A DNA stretch of 37,653 bases. It comes from Roseibacillus ishigakijimensis (GTDB taxonomy: Bacteria; Verrucomicrobiota; Verrucomicrobiia; Verrucomicrobiales; Akkermansiaceae). The notes below the pieces were generated by a model. The model searched no databases. It was given only the letters and a program-made list of their open reading frames with translations, and was not told the origin of the DNA. The stretch spans positions 1 to 37,653 of the forward strand of contig NZ_JAENIO010000041.1 in NCBI RefSeq assembly GCF_016595415.1, read 5' to 3'. This document shows positions 1 through 8,286 of the stretch, in pieces; the stretch's first letter is position 1; every line of letters starts with the position of its first letter. The translations under genes were made by a program, and so were the position numbers.

Positions 1-180
1 GGGGGGGGTGGAGGCCCGCAGCAGGTCGAGGCGCTCGGCCACCGAAAAGGTGTAGCTCTTGGAGGGATTGGTCCCGATGGCCACGATGAGCCGATCGAAG
101 AGGGCCAGCCCCTGCTCAATCATCCAGAGATGGCCATTGGTGGGCGGGTCGAAGGAGCCAGCGTAGACTGCGGTTCTCAT
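1..180 (-). CDS. coaD: Phosphopantetheine adenylyltransferase CoaD (3' end beyond window)
   Basis: CoaD transfers AMP from ATP to 4'-phosphopantetheine to make dephospho-CoA, the fourth step of coenzyme A synthesis, in the cytoplasm. The visible 60 codons start at the ATG at 178-180 and read [20 protein letters not shown], which contains the nucleotidyltransferase signature [10 protein letters not shown] (the T/HxGH ATP-binding motif). It continues with [19 protein letters not shown], the usual substrate-pocket and helix region of CoaD. The family is about 160 residues long, so roughly 100 residues lie left of the window. It is the last visible gene of the minus-strand run that includes pheS, with about 200 bp between them. 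The identification is firm from the N-terminal motif alone. Confidence 0.93.
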   Translation of the reverse strand, partial: MRTAVYAGSFDPPTNGHLWMIEQGLALFDRLIVAIGTNPSKSYTFSVAERLDLLRASTPP

Positions 181-386
181 AGGGTCATATGCTCACGATT
201 GCCGGAGGGAAAACAGCTTTTCTTTCGGTTGCATTCCCGGGAAAGAGGGCGAGGGTTTGCCATCATGCTTTGACTCATCAACCAAGCTTGCAAGACCCGG
301 TCGGGTCGCTTCGTTGTCATCCTTATCGCCGCTCTCGCCCTGGCGGGCCTCATTCTCTGGAAGAATTCGGGCTAAAACCTCTTCCC

Positions 387-1403
387 TCAGGCAAACTGTT
401 TGAGGAAGCGGGTGTCGTTCTCAATCAGGAGGCGGATGTCCTTGATGCCCCACTTGATCATCGCCAGGCGGTCCAGCCCCATGCCAAAGGCAAAGCCGGT
501 GACCTTCGCGGGTGAGAAGGCTTCGTCGCCCCGGGATTGGCAGATGGCCTCAAAAACGGCCGGGTCGACGATGCCACAGCCCGCAACTTCGATCCACTTG
601 GGCTCGCGGCCTTTGACGTGCAGCTTGATGTCGATCTCGAAGGAAGGCTCGGTGAAAGGGAAGAAGTGCGGGCGGAACTGGAGCTCGGTATCGGCGCCAA
701 AGAGCTCTTGGAAGAAGTAGACCAGTGTGCCTTTGAGGTCGGCCAAAGAGACGTCCTCCGCCACGTAGAGGCCTTCCAATTGGTTGAAGACGGAGAGGTG
801 GGTGGCGTCTATCTCGTCGCGGCGGTAAGCAGAGCCCGGGGCCATGATGCGCACGGGCGGGGTCTGGCTCTCCATGGTGCGCACTTGCACCGAGGAGGTG
901 TGGGTGCGCAAGAGCTTGCCGGAGTCGAAGTAGAAAGTGTCTTTCTCGTTGCGCGCGGGGTGGTCACCGGGGGTGTTGAGGGCATCAAAGCAGTGGAATT
1001 CGTCCTCAATCTCGGGGCCTTCCGCGAGGGCGAAACCCATGCGGCGGAGGATCTGGATGGCGTCGTCCTTGATGCGGGTGAGGGGGTGGAGCCCTCCGGT
1101 GTGAATGCCCCGCGCGGGCAAGGTGAGGTCGATGCCAGCGATCGCCTCCCGGTCGGCGGCGTCCTGTAGAAGAGCCTGCTTTTCTTCCAGAGCGGCCGTG
1201 ATGGCTCCCCGCACGGTGTTCAGGCCTTGACCAAAGGCGGGTTTTTCCTCCTTGGGCAGGGACTTCATCAAGGCTGAGGCTGCTGAGAGCCGTCCTTTTT
1301 TGCCCAAAAAGTCGATCTTGGCTTGTTCGAGGCTGGGGCCATCGGAGGCAGACTCGATGGCGGCGAGGGCGGCGGACTGGATTTCGGCGAGATCGGAATT
1401 CAT
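387..1403 (-). CDS. pheS: Phenylalanyl-tRNA synthetase alpha subunit
   Basis: PheS is the catalytic subunit of the alpha2-beta2 phenylalanyl-tRNA synthetase and charges tRNA-Phe. The protein is about 338 residues, the normal length. It starts with the N-terminal coiled-coil arm (MNSDLAEIQSAALAAIESAS, then DFLGKKGRL). The class II core contains THTSSVQVRTM (motif 2 region) and, near the end, GFAFGMGLDRLAMIKWGI (motif 3). I chose the ATG at 1403 because it aligns with known PheS N-termini; the frame stays open to a TTG at 1451, which would add 16 unlike residues. pheT is not adjacent: the upstream neighbour is the PLD-like gene, 108 bp away. No strong Shine-Dalgarno sequence is visible. Confidence 0.95.
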   Translation of the reverse strand: MNSDLAEIQSAALAAIESASDGPSLEQAKIDFLGKKGRLSAASALMKSLPKEEKPAFGQGLNTVRGAITAALEEKQALLQDAADREAIAGIDLTLPARGIHTGGLHPLTRIKDDAIQILRRMGFALAEGPEIEDEFHCFDALNTPGDHPARNEKDTFYFDSGKLLRTHTSSVQVRTMESQTPPVRIMAPGSAYRRDEIDATHLSVFNQLEGLYVAEDVSLADLKGTLVYFFQELFGADTELQFRPHFFPFTEPSFEIDIKLHVKGREPKWIEVAGCGIVDPAVFEAICQSRGDEAFSPAKVTGFAFGMGLDRLAMIKWGIKDIRLLIENDTRFLKQFA

Positions 1404-1511
1404 CGGACGGGCCGAGGGATGGCGTAAGTCGCGAAAAGAATCAAGCGGCAAGGCGTCATTCTTCCCGTCGGTCGTTTCGTCCCCGTGGCCATCAGTGGCG
1501 TCGCGTTGGAA

Positions 1512-2033
1512 TCAGGCTATGGGGTCGGGGCAAACTTCCCGCCGTCCGCACTGCAGGCAGGGCTCGCCGAGATAGAGTTCGTCAATCCAGGCCAGTAAGG
1601 GGTCGAGGTGGGCGGGTTCGTCCGTGAGGAAGCCAGCCTCAAAATTGCGGCGCGTGGGACTCTTGGCCCCTAGGCCGGCTCCGGTGAGGTTGGCGGAGCC
1701 CAGAAAGGCGAGTTTGCCATCAATGACGATGGCTTTGGTGTGGATGCGGGGGCAGAGAATGCGCTCGAAGCCTTCTTGCTCCAGTAGCGCGGGATAGCGG
1801 TCGAAGTCTTCGCGGAATCGCGGCCCGGGTTCTTTGGCATGAAAGAGGCGCACCGCCACCCCGGCTTCCACCAGGTCAGCGAGCAGGGAGAGAAAGGGCA
1901 CGTAGTGCGGCCCCCGTTTGATGTGGAGATCCTTGAGGTCGGCGGTGACGATCCACAGGAAGCGCCGCGCGGTGGGGATGAGCTCCTCCACCACCCGATG
2001 GTAGATTTGTTCGTTGAGGAGGAGTTCGGTCAC
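1512..2033 (-). CDS. Single-HKD phospholipase D-like protein with C-terminal Cys cluster
   Basis: This is a 173-residue protein with one PLD-type HKD motif: H98-T-K100 followed by D105 and the GSANLTGAG stretch (113-120). Single-HKD proteins of this family act as homodimeric phosphodiesterases or nucleases (Nuc/bfil type) or as cardiolipin-synthase-like enzymes; the substrate here is unknown. No signal peptide or membrane segment is visible, so it is probably cytoplasmic. The C-terminus carries C159-x2-C162-x5-C168, which could be a small metal site and is not typical of PLD enzymes. The start is GTG at 2033, 8 bp after the stop of the aldo/keto reductase gene, so the two are probably co-transcribed. 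The fold assignment is good; the biological role is not known. Confidence 0.82.
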   Translation of the reverse strand: MTELLLNEQIYHRVVEELIPTARRFLWIVTADLKDLHIKRGPHYVPFLSLLADLVEAGVAVRLFHAKEPGPRFREDFDRYPALLEQEGFERILCPRIHTKAIVIDGKLAFLGSANLTGAGLGAKSPTRRNFEAGFLTDEPAHLDPLLAWIDELYLGEPCLQCGRREVCPDPIA

Positions 2034-2041
2034 GGGCGGGG

Positions 2042-3046
2042 TCAGCCTTTGTAATATTCCAAGGTGCGCCCGGCGTAGGGCTTGGTCTTGGCAATGAGAG
2101 CATCCCGTTCCTCCGCCGCCATGCCCCGGAAGTTCTTCAGATAGCCAATGTTTTCCTTCACTTGGGCGGGCTGTTCACAGCCGGAAATGAGGGAGACAAT
2201 GGGCAGGGAATAGGCGTAGTGGTGCATGTCTTTCACCGTCAGCCCGAGGTCTTCCGTCAGGGAGGGGAGATCGGGATTGTCCGCCTTCTGCCGATTCCAG
2301 AAGGGGTGGGTGCCGACCATGGTGCCGCAGCCCAGCGTCTTCATGGCAAAGATGGCGTAATCGTCTTTGATGAGCTCGGGCAGCACGTTCACGATAAAGG
2401 AATCGTAGTGCGGATCAACTAAATTCATAGGCATGAGGCAGGTGTCCAGTTTGACCTCGCGTTCGCGCAGTCGCTTGAGCATGTGCAGGTGGGCCTTGAA
2501 GGAGGTGTGCCCGGTGAAGCCCAGATAGCGGGTTTTTCCTTCCTCCCGGGCTTTGAGGAATTCGTCCAGCACGCCGTTCTTCAGGCGGTTGTCGACATCT
2601 TCCGGGGAGTGAATGGAATGGATCTGCCAGAGGTCCACGTGGTCGGTCTTCATTGCCCGCAGGGATTGTTCCAGCTGTTTGCGGACATCGGCTGCCGTCT
2701 TGCTGGTGGACTTGGTGGTCAGGAAAATGTGCTCTCGATATTTAGGGGTGAGGAATTTGCCGTAGAGTTCTTCCGATTCTCCATTGCCGTAGCTGCGGGC
2801 GTTGTCGAAGCTCCGCACGCCCACCTCGATGGCGGTCTCGATGATGCGCTGGGCCTCCGTGCCCGAGGCCGCCTTCTGGCAATGGGAGCCACCCAAGGTG
2901 AAGGCGGTAATGTGCTCCCCGGCTCTTCCCAGCTTGCGCGTGGGCAGCAGTGCTCCCAATGGATCGGAGCTGCTTTCCCCCCGGGCGAGGGAACCAGCGG
3001 CGGCGGAGGCGGCCAGCGTGCGCAAGAAAGAACGGCGATCGGTCAT
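2042..3046 (-). CDS. Tat-exported aldo/keto reductase
   Basis: This is a 334-residue NADPH-dependent aldo/keto reductase family protein. The N-terminus is a twin-arginine signal, MTDRRSFLRTLAASAAAGSLA, which predicts folded export across the inner membrane. The catalytic tetrad can be read: D81 and Y86 in FDNARSYG, K112 in TTKST, and H143 in WQIHSIHS. Tat-exported AKR-fold proteins are common in Verrucomicrobiota and Planctomycetota; their substrates are mostly undefined. It lies 60 bp downstream of glnD and 8 bp upstream of the PLD-like gene on the same strand. The ATG at 3046 is supported by the intact RR motif right after it. No glutamine-metabolism role should be inferred from position alone. 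Confidence 0.88.
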   Translation of the reverse strand: MTDRRSFLRTLAASAAAGSLARGESSSDPLGALLPTRKLGRAGEHITAFTLGGSHCQKAASGTEAQRIIETAIEVGVRSFDNARSYGNGESEELYGKFLTPKYREHIFLTTKSTSKTAADVRKQLEQSLRAMKTDHVDLWQIHSIHSPEDVDNRLKNGVLDEFLKAREEGKTRYLGFTGHTSFKAHLHMLKRLREREVKLDTCLMPMNLVDPHYDSFIVNVLPELIKDDYAIFAMKTLGCGTMVGTHPFWNRQKADNPDLPSLTEDLGLTVKDMHHYAYSLPIVSLISGCEQPAQVKENIGYLKNFRGMAAEERDALIAKTKPYAGRTLEYYKG

Positions 3047-3105
3047 GATCGGAAACTAGCACAAGAGCGGGGGGAGGGGGAGCGCTTTTCTCGCGCCGGG
3101 ATGGG

Positions 3106-5823
3106 CTAGCTTTTTCGCAAAATCGGATCCAATTCCTGTTCCAGAGCGAGGGCGGCCTCCTCGCTGAGAGGAGTTCCCTTCTCGGTCAGGATGTAGAAGG
3201 CATCCAGGGCCACTCCTTTCTCGGTGCAAATGCGTGCGTGAGTGATGGCAAACTGATGCTTCTCCAGGCAGAAAAGGATGTCGTGCAACAGGGCCAGGCG
3301 GTCCACGGCCTGCACCTCCAGAACCGTGTAAACGGGGTCGATGTCGTTGCGGACCAGAGCGCGGGTGGGGACGGAGAATTCCGTAATGGGCCCCTCCTCA
3401 AGATAGTTCTTGGGCTTTTCCAGATACTTGGAAGGATCGTATCCCCCGGGGCCGGAGATCTCGTAGAGAGTAGTGACGAAGGAGAGCTGGTGGATCTTGT
3501 CGGCAACGGCTTCGTCGTCCTCGGTGGTCACCCGAAAGAGGTCGAGCACCAGCCCGTCCTCGCGCGTGTAGACATCGGCGGATAGAATGCTGATGCGGTG
3601 GGCGGCGAGGGCACAGGCAATGCGCCGCAGCAGGCCGGGCTGGTTCTCCCCCACCACAATGAGCTCCGTATAGCCATCCTTGGGATGCTCCAGCCAGCGC
3701 ACCGCGCACTCGAAGTGGGTGTCTGGGCGGCGTTCCCGCCGATCCCAATACTGGCCGATGGCCCGCAGATGGTGGCGGATGGAGCGGGCATTGCGAAAGC
3801 GGAAGTAGCGCTTCGGCATCTGCTCAAAGTGCCCCTCGATGAGGTGCGCGTAGCGCGCGGCGAGCCGCTTGGCCACCTTCTCCCGCATCTCCACCAGCTC
3901 CCGGCGGGCGGCGGCATCATACTCGGCCTCGCCCTGGATGAGGAAGGAACGCGTCGCCCGGTAGAGTTGTAGCATGAGGGTTTCCTTCCAGCTCGACCAC
4001 GCTTCCTCATTGGTGCCATTGGCATCGGCAAAGGTGAAGAGCAAGAGCGTGTCCAGATTGTGCTTGGTCTTCATCTGGGCCGCAAAGTCGGCAATCACCT
4101 CCGGGTCGGAAAGGTCCTTGCGGGTGGCGGTGGTGAAGAGGGCCAGGTGCTGATCGACGAGAAAGATGATTAGCTTGCGTCGTTCGCCCTTGATGACCAT
4201 CCGGCGGCAGACCCGGTCGGTGAGGATGGCCGACCCATCGATGTGCTCCTCCACCCCCATGGCCCGTCCGGAGTCGTGCATCAGTATCGCCAGATAGAGC
4301 GCGTAGGGGTCCTGATGATTGATGAAGATATCGCGGTAGAGGACGTGGGCGGGGTCGTCCGAGTCAATGAGCGCATCGAGCTGGTCCACGCAACGGAGGG
4401 TGTGCTCGTCGGCGGTGTAGCGGTGGAAGAACTCGTGTTGGACGAGAAATTCCATTTTGCCGAATTCAGGCAAAAACAGGCCCAGCACTCCCACTCGGTG
4501 CATCAGGCGCAGGGTCGTTCCCACCTTTCCCTTCTGCTGGAGAATGGTCCGGAAGGTGGCCCGGTTGGTCTTGGCCAGGCGGAAGGGATGATCGATGAGG
4601 TGCCGGTGGGCCTTGATGAGCTTGCGCAAATCCGGAGAGGGCGTCAGGTCGAATTTCTGACACAGCCGGAAGAGGGAGAGCAGATTGCTGGCGTCTTCCA
4701 GAAAGACCGTGGGAGACTTGGCAAAGAGCCGCCCTTCCTGCGCATAGAAATGATCGAAGGTGCGGTCGGGCTTGCTGGCGGAGGGTTTGCCGAAAATGTT
4801 CTTGGGATGAATCTTGGCCTCCAGCTCGGCAATCTCAAAAATAGTCTCGGTGTGCTGGCGGATGCGCCGGGCATGCCGGTAGTAATCCCGCATGAGTGCC
4901 TCGATTCGCTTGAGCTGGTTGCGGCTGGTGTAGCCCAGGAAGTCCGAGACCGGCCCTTGGCGGCGCAGGGTCAGCACATCGGCATTGGGCCCCTCGCGAT
5001 AGTGCAGGTCGTTGCGCACCCGGATGAGAAATTCGAAGCCCTCGATCATCTCCTCACTCGCGTTCTGCGAGAGAATGCCCCGCTTCCGCAAATCGTCGAG
5101 GTCCCGCGTCTTGTAGAGGGCGTCGGAGATCCAGAGCAGATTGTGGTAGTCCCGCAGCGCACCGGGCGACTCCTTGACGTTGGGCTCCTGGAGAAAAACC
5201 GTATCCGAATAGTTCTGGTAGCGCTCGATGAGGTCCGCCCGCCGATCGGCGAGGAAGGCCGTAAGCCGCTTCTCGATGACTTCCTTGCGAAAGCGCTGAC
5301 GGAAGGTCTGGAAAAGCGCACCATCCCCGGCAATGAAGCGGGAATCGAAGAGCGTGGTCCGGGTGTGGGAATCATTTTCTCCTTCACTGATGCACTCGCG
5401 CACCGAGCGACAAGCTTGCCCGACCTTGAAGCCCAGATCCCAAAGAGGGTAGAGCACGGCATCGATAAAGTCCTTCTCATTGCGATTCAGCTTGGGAGCG
5501 GCCTTGGGGAGGAGGAAGAGGATGTCCAGATCAGAGCCGGGATTGAGATAGCCGCGTCCATAGCCCCCATTGGCCACCAGAGCCACCTTGCTCTTGGGGT
5601 GCTTCTCATCCGCCATTGCGAAGAGCCGCTTCATCAACTGGTCAATCACAGCCACCCGGGCCGCCGCATTGGCCAAGCCGGATTGCCCTCCCTGATGCTC
5701 CTCCTCCAACATTTTCTCCGCGTCGGCGAGATAGGCTTTCAGGGTCTTCAGCCTTTCCAGCGGGGACGCCTGGTTGAGTTCGCTGGCGGAGGGCAGGGCG
5801 GGAGGCAGGGAAGTGGTAGTCAC
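3106..5823 (-). CDS. glnD: Bifunctional PII uridylyltransferase / uridylyl-removing enzyme
   Basis: GlnD senses glutamine and adds UMP to, or removes it from, the PII signal protein, controlling nitrogen assimilation. The protein is 905 residues, a normal length. The domain order is canonical: a nucleotidyltransferase domain with NGGYGRGYLNPGSDLDILFL (residues 85-103; catalytic D98 and D100), a GlnD linker domain, an HD hydrolase domain near 470-600 (DEHTLRCVDQL, then LMHDSGRAMGVEEH), and two C-terminal ACT domains near 720-780 (GENQPGLLRRIACAL) and 835-890 (AVDRLALLHDILFCL) that bind glutamine. The HD core reads HDSGR where E. coli has Lys, a conservative change. The start is GTG at 5823, 12 bp after the stop of the outer-membrane barrel gene, suggesting co-transcription. 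Confidence 0.95.
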   Translation of the reverse strand: MTTTSLPPALPSASELNQASPLERLKTLKAYLADAEKMLEEEHQGGQSGLANAAARVAVIDQLMKRLFAMADEKHPKSKVALVANGGYGRGYLNPGSDLDILFLLPKAAPKLNRNEKDFIDAVLYPLWDLGFKVGQACRSVRECISEGENDSHTRTTLFDSRFIAGDGALFQTFRQRFRKEVIEKRLTAFLADRRADLIERYQNYSDTVFLQEPNVKESPGALRDYHNLLWISDALYKTRDLDDLRKRGILSQNASEEMIEGFEFLIRVRNDLHYREGPNADVLTLRRQGPVSDFLGYTSRNQLKRIEALMRDYYRHARRIRQHTETIFEIAELEAKIHPKNIFGKPSASKPDRTFDHFYAQEGRLFAKSPTVFLEDASNLLSLFRLCQKFDLTPSPDLRKLIKAHRHLIDHPFRLAKTNRATFRTILQQKGKVGTTLRLMHRVGVLGLFLPEFGKMEFLVQHEFFHRYTADEHTLRCVDQLDALIDSDDPAHVLYRDIFINHQDPYALYLAILMHDSGRAMGVEEHIDGSAILTDRVCRRMVIKGERRKLIIFLVDQHLALFTTATRKDLSDPEVIADFAAQMKTKHNLDTLLLFTFADANGTNEEAWSSWKETLMLQLYRATRSFLIQGEAEYDAAARRELVEMREKVAKRLAARYAHLIEGHFEQMPKRYFRFRNARSIRHHLRAIGQYWDRRERRPDTHFECAVRWLEHPKDGYTELIVVGENQPGLLRRIACALAAHRISILSADVYTREDGLVLDLFRVTTEDDEAVADKIHQLSFVTTLYEISGPGGYDPSKYLEKPKNYLEEGPITEFSVPTRALVRNDIDPVYTVLEVQAVDRLALLHDILFCLEKHQFAITHARICTEKGVALDAFYILTEKGTPLSEEAALALEQELDPILRKS

Positions 5824-5835
5824 GAATCAGAATTG

Positions 5836-6576
5836 TTAGAAGGTCACAGCAAGCCAGACGCCAGCGAAGACGTCGTCGGCCACCCCCTCTTGCAAGCCCA
5901 GGGAGGTGCCCACGAAGGGAGTGATGGAAAGATAGGAATTGAGATTGTAGGTCAGGGAAAGACGGGTGTGCAGGTCATTGAGTCCGTCGCGCTCGTAGTA
6001 GCTGGAAACCGCGCTGATTCCCCCGTGGGCCGAGAGAAAGAGCTCGTCGCCAAAGGGATGGGACCAAGCCAGCGAGAAGGCATGATAGCTGCCCTCCGCG
6101 CCGAAGTCGTAATGACTCTCCCAAGCCAAGTCCCAATCCTCGGCAAAGAACCATTGCGCCTGCAGCCCGGCATCGAGCCCGTCCTCAAAGAGGCTCCCGG
6201 AGTAGGCCCGGTAGTCCAGAGAGGCCGACAGGCTGACCTCCTCCCAGTCGCGTCGCAGGCTCAGGCCAAAGGCGGACTCGGAAAAGTTGTCACTGGACTC
6301 CGCTAGATGCCACGCCGCCAGGCCGAGGGAGAATTGGTCACTGAGCGTCACCTCCGTTTCGAGTTGCCCCTCCAGCGTGACCTCGGCGAGCTCGAAGCCC
6401 CGGTAGAGGTAAGAACTGCGGAGGCCGGTGAGAGACTCTACCCCCAGAGGCAGATGTGGATTCCTGGCCGCGAGCAGAGGCGCGAGGCCGAGAGGCAGGA
6501 GCAAAAAAGCGCGGGCAAACACAGGCAAGAGCATGGGAAGAATCGGTCTTCGGGTCAATGGTTCCCTGTGTGTCAT
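5836..6576 (-). CDS. Putative outer-membrane beta-barrel protein (TorF-like porin)
   Basis: This is a 246-residue predicted exported barrel protein. The ATG at 6576 is preceded by a purine-rich GGGGAGGGAGGGA, one of the few clear ribosome-binding sites in the window. A signal peptide follows (LTRRPILPMLLPVFARAFLLLPLGLAPLLAA). The mature part alternates aromatic and hydrophilic residues in short amphipathic strands and ends in LAVTF; a C-terminal Phe is typical of outer-membrane barrels. The segment SSYLYRGFELAEVTLEGQLE resembles the start of TorF-family putative porins (from memory, no search run). It sits 12 bp upstream of glnD, so it may be co-expressed with nitrogen signalling. An upstream extension of the frame to 6771 lacks signal-peptide logic and was not used. 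Confidence 0.7.
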   Translation of the reverse strand: MTHREPLTRRPILPMLLPVFARAFLLLPLGLAPLLAARNPHLPLGVESLTGLRSSYLYRGFELAEVTLEGQLETEVTLSDQFSLGLAAWHLAESSDNFSESAFGLSLRRDWEEVSLSASLDYRAYSGSLFEDGLDAGLQAQWFFAEDWDLAWESHYDFGAEGSYHAFSLAWSHPFGDELFLSAHGGISAVSSYYERDGLNDLHTRLSLTYNLNSYLSITPFVGTSLGLQEGVADDVFAGVWLAVTF

Positions 6577-6928
6577 TCCCTCCCTCCCCAGGCTGGCCAG
6601 GGCCACAGCAGCCAATGGCAAGGGGGGCTGCCCAGCGCAGGCAAGCATCCCCTCCACCTGCTCGCCCAGAGAGCAGAAAAGAACTTCGGAGCGGGCAGTG
6701 AGGAGCAGGGGGGATGACGCCCTCGCGGGCCGGGTCCATCCGCAAGAGCCCGGGGAAGAGAAGGTAGCCACAAGAGCGAAAGAGTTCTCGCCTTCCTGTT
6801 GTCATGACAGCTGGTTTCGCTGCTGATTCAGGGGGAGAGGTCCGAAGTGATAGCGGGGAGGCGCAGGGGAAGGGGGGATTTCTTATTTTTTGGAAGACCC
6901 CATGGCTAGGGGGCGTTAGGGTGCGGCC
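6577..6928. other. 352-bp gap between divergent genes; GC-rich, many short hairpins
   Basis: This gap holds the start regions of two divergent genes: the barrel protein/glnD unit (minus) and the DUF4230-like gene (plus). The sequence is rich in short inverted repeats, for example CTGCTC...GAGCAG near 6658-6675 and GCCC-GCGA-GGGC near 6720-6731. I compared it by eye with the cobalamin, SAM, ZTP, glutamine and c-di-GMP riboswitch cores and saw no convincing match. ORFs across it have no recognisable product. A long structured 5' leader for the barrel gene is possible but unproven. Confidence 0.4.
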
Positions 6929-7621
6929 ATGAGGAAATCCGACAGTTCTTCCGCGCCGTCTTCGTCCCGGCGGTATTTCGGTCTTTTTGCGGGCTTGGCC
7001 TTGTTGCTTCTGGTGACGGGCGCGGTGTGGTATTTCGTGGTGGTGCGTCCGGCGGAGGCGGCAGCCCAGTCTACCCTGAGCCGGGTGGAGAATTTCTTGG
7101 GGGGGCTCTTGGGAGGGGGAGCGAAGGTGACTCGCTTGGATTCGTCTTCGCTGCTAGCTGTCAATGAAGTGGGGGAACTCGCGCTCATGGAATTCGACCT
7201 GAAGGTGAACAAGGAGATCGAGAGTGAAGCGGTGGTCTTGGGGCCGGTGACCAGTACCAAACGCCTCCGGATGGAAGGGCGCTTCAAGGTCAAGATAGGC
7301 TACGACATCGAGGAGGGAATCACGGTGGGCTACGATGAGGAGGGGCGGGCTGTGATTGCGGGAATCGGGGAGCCCCAGGTGTTGTCGGCAGAGATGATTT
7401 CGGTGAATACCATTGAGGACAAGAGTGGGATCTGGAACAAGGTCGACGAGCGGGATCGGGATGGCCTCGTCAACCAGCTGCGTCTGCAGGCCATCCGGGA
7501 TGTGCAGGAAAGTGGGATGCTGGAGCAGCTCAATAGCCTGATGGCGCAGAATATGAAGGCCCTGCTCGGAGTTGATGATTTGGTGGTGGCGGACGAATTG
7601 CTTTCCCCTGTTGTTCCTTAG
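6929..7621 (+). CDS. DUF4230-like membrane-anchored protein
   Basis: This is a 230-residue protein with a basic/Ser-rich N-tail, one membrane segment at about 16-38 (FGLFAGLALLLLVTGAVWYF) and a C-terminal domain outside the membrane. The domain layout (LALMEFDLKVNKEIE, then a beta-rich section, then NKVDERDRDGLVNQLRLQAIRDVQESGMLEQ) resembles the DUF4230 family. That family has no established biochemical function. The match is from memory of the family pattern, so moderate. Only 3-6 bp separate it from the TRIC-like channel gene downstream, so the two are very likely co-transcribed and probably both act at the cytoplasmic membrane. Confidence 0.65.
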   Translation: MRKSDSSSAPSSSRRYFGLFAGLALLLLVTGAVWYFVVVRPAEAAAQSTLSRVENFLGGLLGGGAKVTRLDSSSLLAVNEVGELALMEFDLKVNKEIESEAVVLGPVTSTKRLRMEGRFKVKIGYDIEEGITVGYDEEGRAVIAGIGEPQVLSAEMISVNTIEDKSGIWNKVDERDRDGLVNQLRLQAIRDVQESGMLEQLNSLMAQNMKALLGVDDLVVADELLSPVVP

Positions 7622-7627
7622 TTTGTG

Positions 7628-8281
7628 ATGCAGCCCATTGATTTTATCGAGCTGTTGGCGGTGGTTTCCTCGGCTTGCTTTGGCATTTTGCTGGCGGCCC
7701 GCAGTGGGATGGATTTGACGGGAATCTTCGCGGTGGCCTTTGCGGCGGCCTTTGGAGGAGGCACTCTCCGCGATCTTTTCCTGGCCCGGCAGCCCCTCTT
7801 TTGGATGGAGTCGCCCCATTATCCGGTCATCGTTTTTTTCCTTTGTTTGCTATCGGTGATCTTGCCGCGGGTGGTGATTCGGCTGGAACCTCATCTGGTC
7901 GTGCCCGATTCCATTGGTGCGGGTTCCTTCACCATGGCGGGAGCGGCCATTGCCATCGATAGTGGGACCACCCTTTTTCTGTCCGCGCTCTTTGGGGTGA
8001 TGACGGGGACCTTCGGTGCAGTCATTGCGGAGATCATTTGCAATCGTTTGCCTGCGACCTTTCGCCCGGGCAGCCCGCTCAATATCACCTGCTGCTTTGT
8101 GGGGGCGTGGATATTTCTCCTCGCTTACCAGTGGGGTATGCCGCGCCCGGGCGCGATGGTGGTGGGCTTTCTGGTGGTGACTGTTTTCCGCTTCTTGGCC
8201 GTGCGCAACTACTGGACCTTGGGGCCGCTCAACCGCTTTTCCCAAGAGTTCATTATTGAGAGCAACGATGAGGACCGCTGA
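7628..8281 (+). CDS. TRIC-family (UPF0126) cation channel protein
   Basis: This is a 217-residue integral membrane protein with about seven hydrophobic segments, made of two UPF0126 repeats. The repeat signature FGGGTLRDLFLARQPLFWME is clear near residues 40-60, and a second half begins near GAGSFTMAGAAIAIDSG, where the second repeat is expected. Prokaryotic TRIC proteins are trimeric monovalent cation (K+/Na+) channels; YicG of E. coli is a member. The start may be the ATG at 7628 or the GTG at 7625 just before it. It follows the DUF4230-like gene almost without a gap and converges with oppC, whose stop lies 5 bp away, with no terminator hairpin visible between them. Confidence 0.88.
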   Translation: MQPIDFIELLAVVSSACFGILLAARSGMDLTGIFAVAFAAAFGGGTLRDLFLARQPLFWMESPHYPVIVFFLCLLSVILPRVVIRLEPHLVVPDSIGAGSFTMAGAAIAIDSGTTLFLSALFGVMTGTFGAVIAEIICNRLPATFRPGSPLNITCCFVGAWIFLLAYQWGMPRPGAMVVGFLVVTVFRFLAVRNYWTLGPLNRFSQEFIIESNDEDR

Positions 8282-8286
8282 GGGGC

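Noticed and set aside
276-375. Small hydrophobic ORF (RFVVILIAALALAGLILWKN) in the coaD-pheS gap
   Set aside because: It reads like a membrane helix, but no ATG, GTG or TTG is in frame between the upstream TGA and the helix. It may be a decayed gene.
4243-6306. 687-codon plus-strand ORF opposite glnD and the barrel gene
   Set aside because: It mirrors the codon bias of two well-identified genes on the other strand and contains no recognisable domain.
6577-6928. Known riboswitch upstream of the barrel-glnD unit
   Set aside because: By-eye comparison with cobalamin, SAM, ZTP, glutamine and c-di-GMP cores gave no conserved core; only generic hairpins were found.
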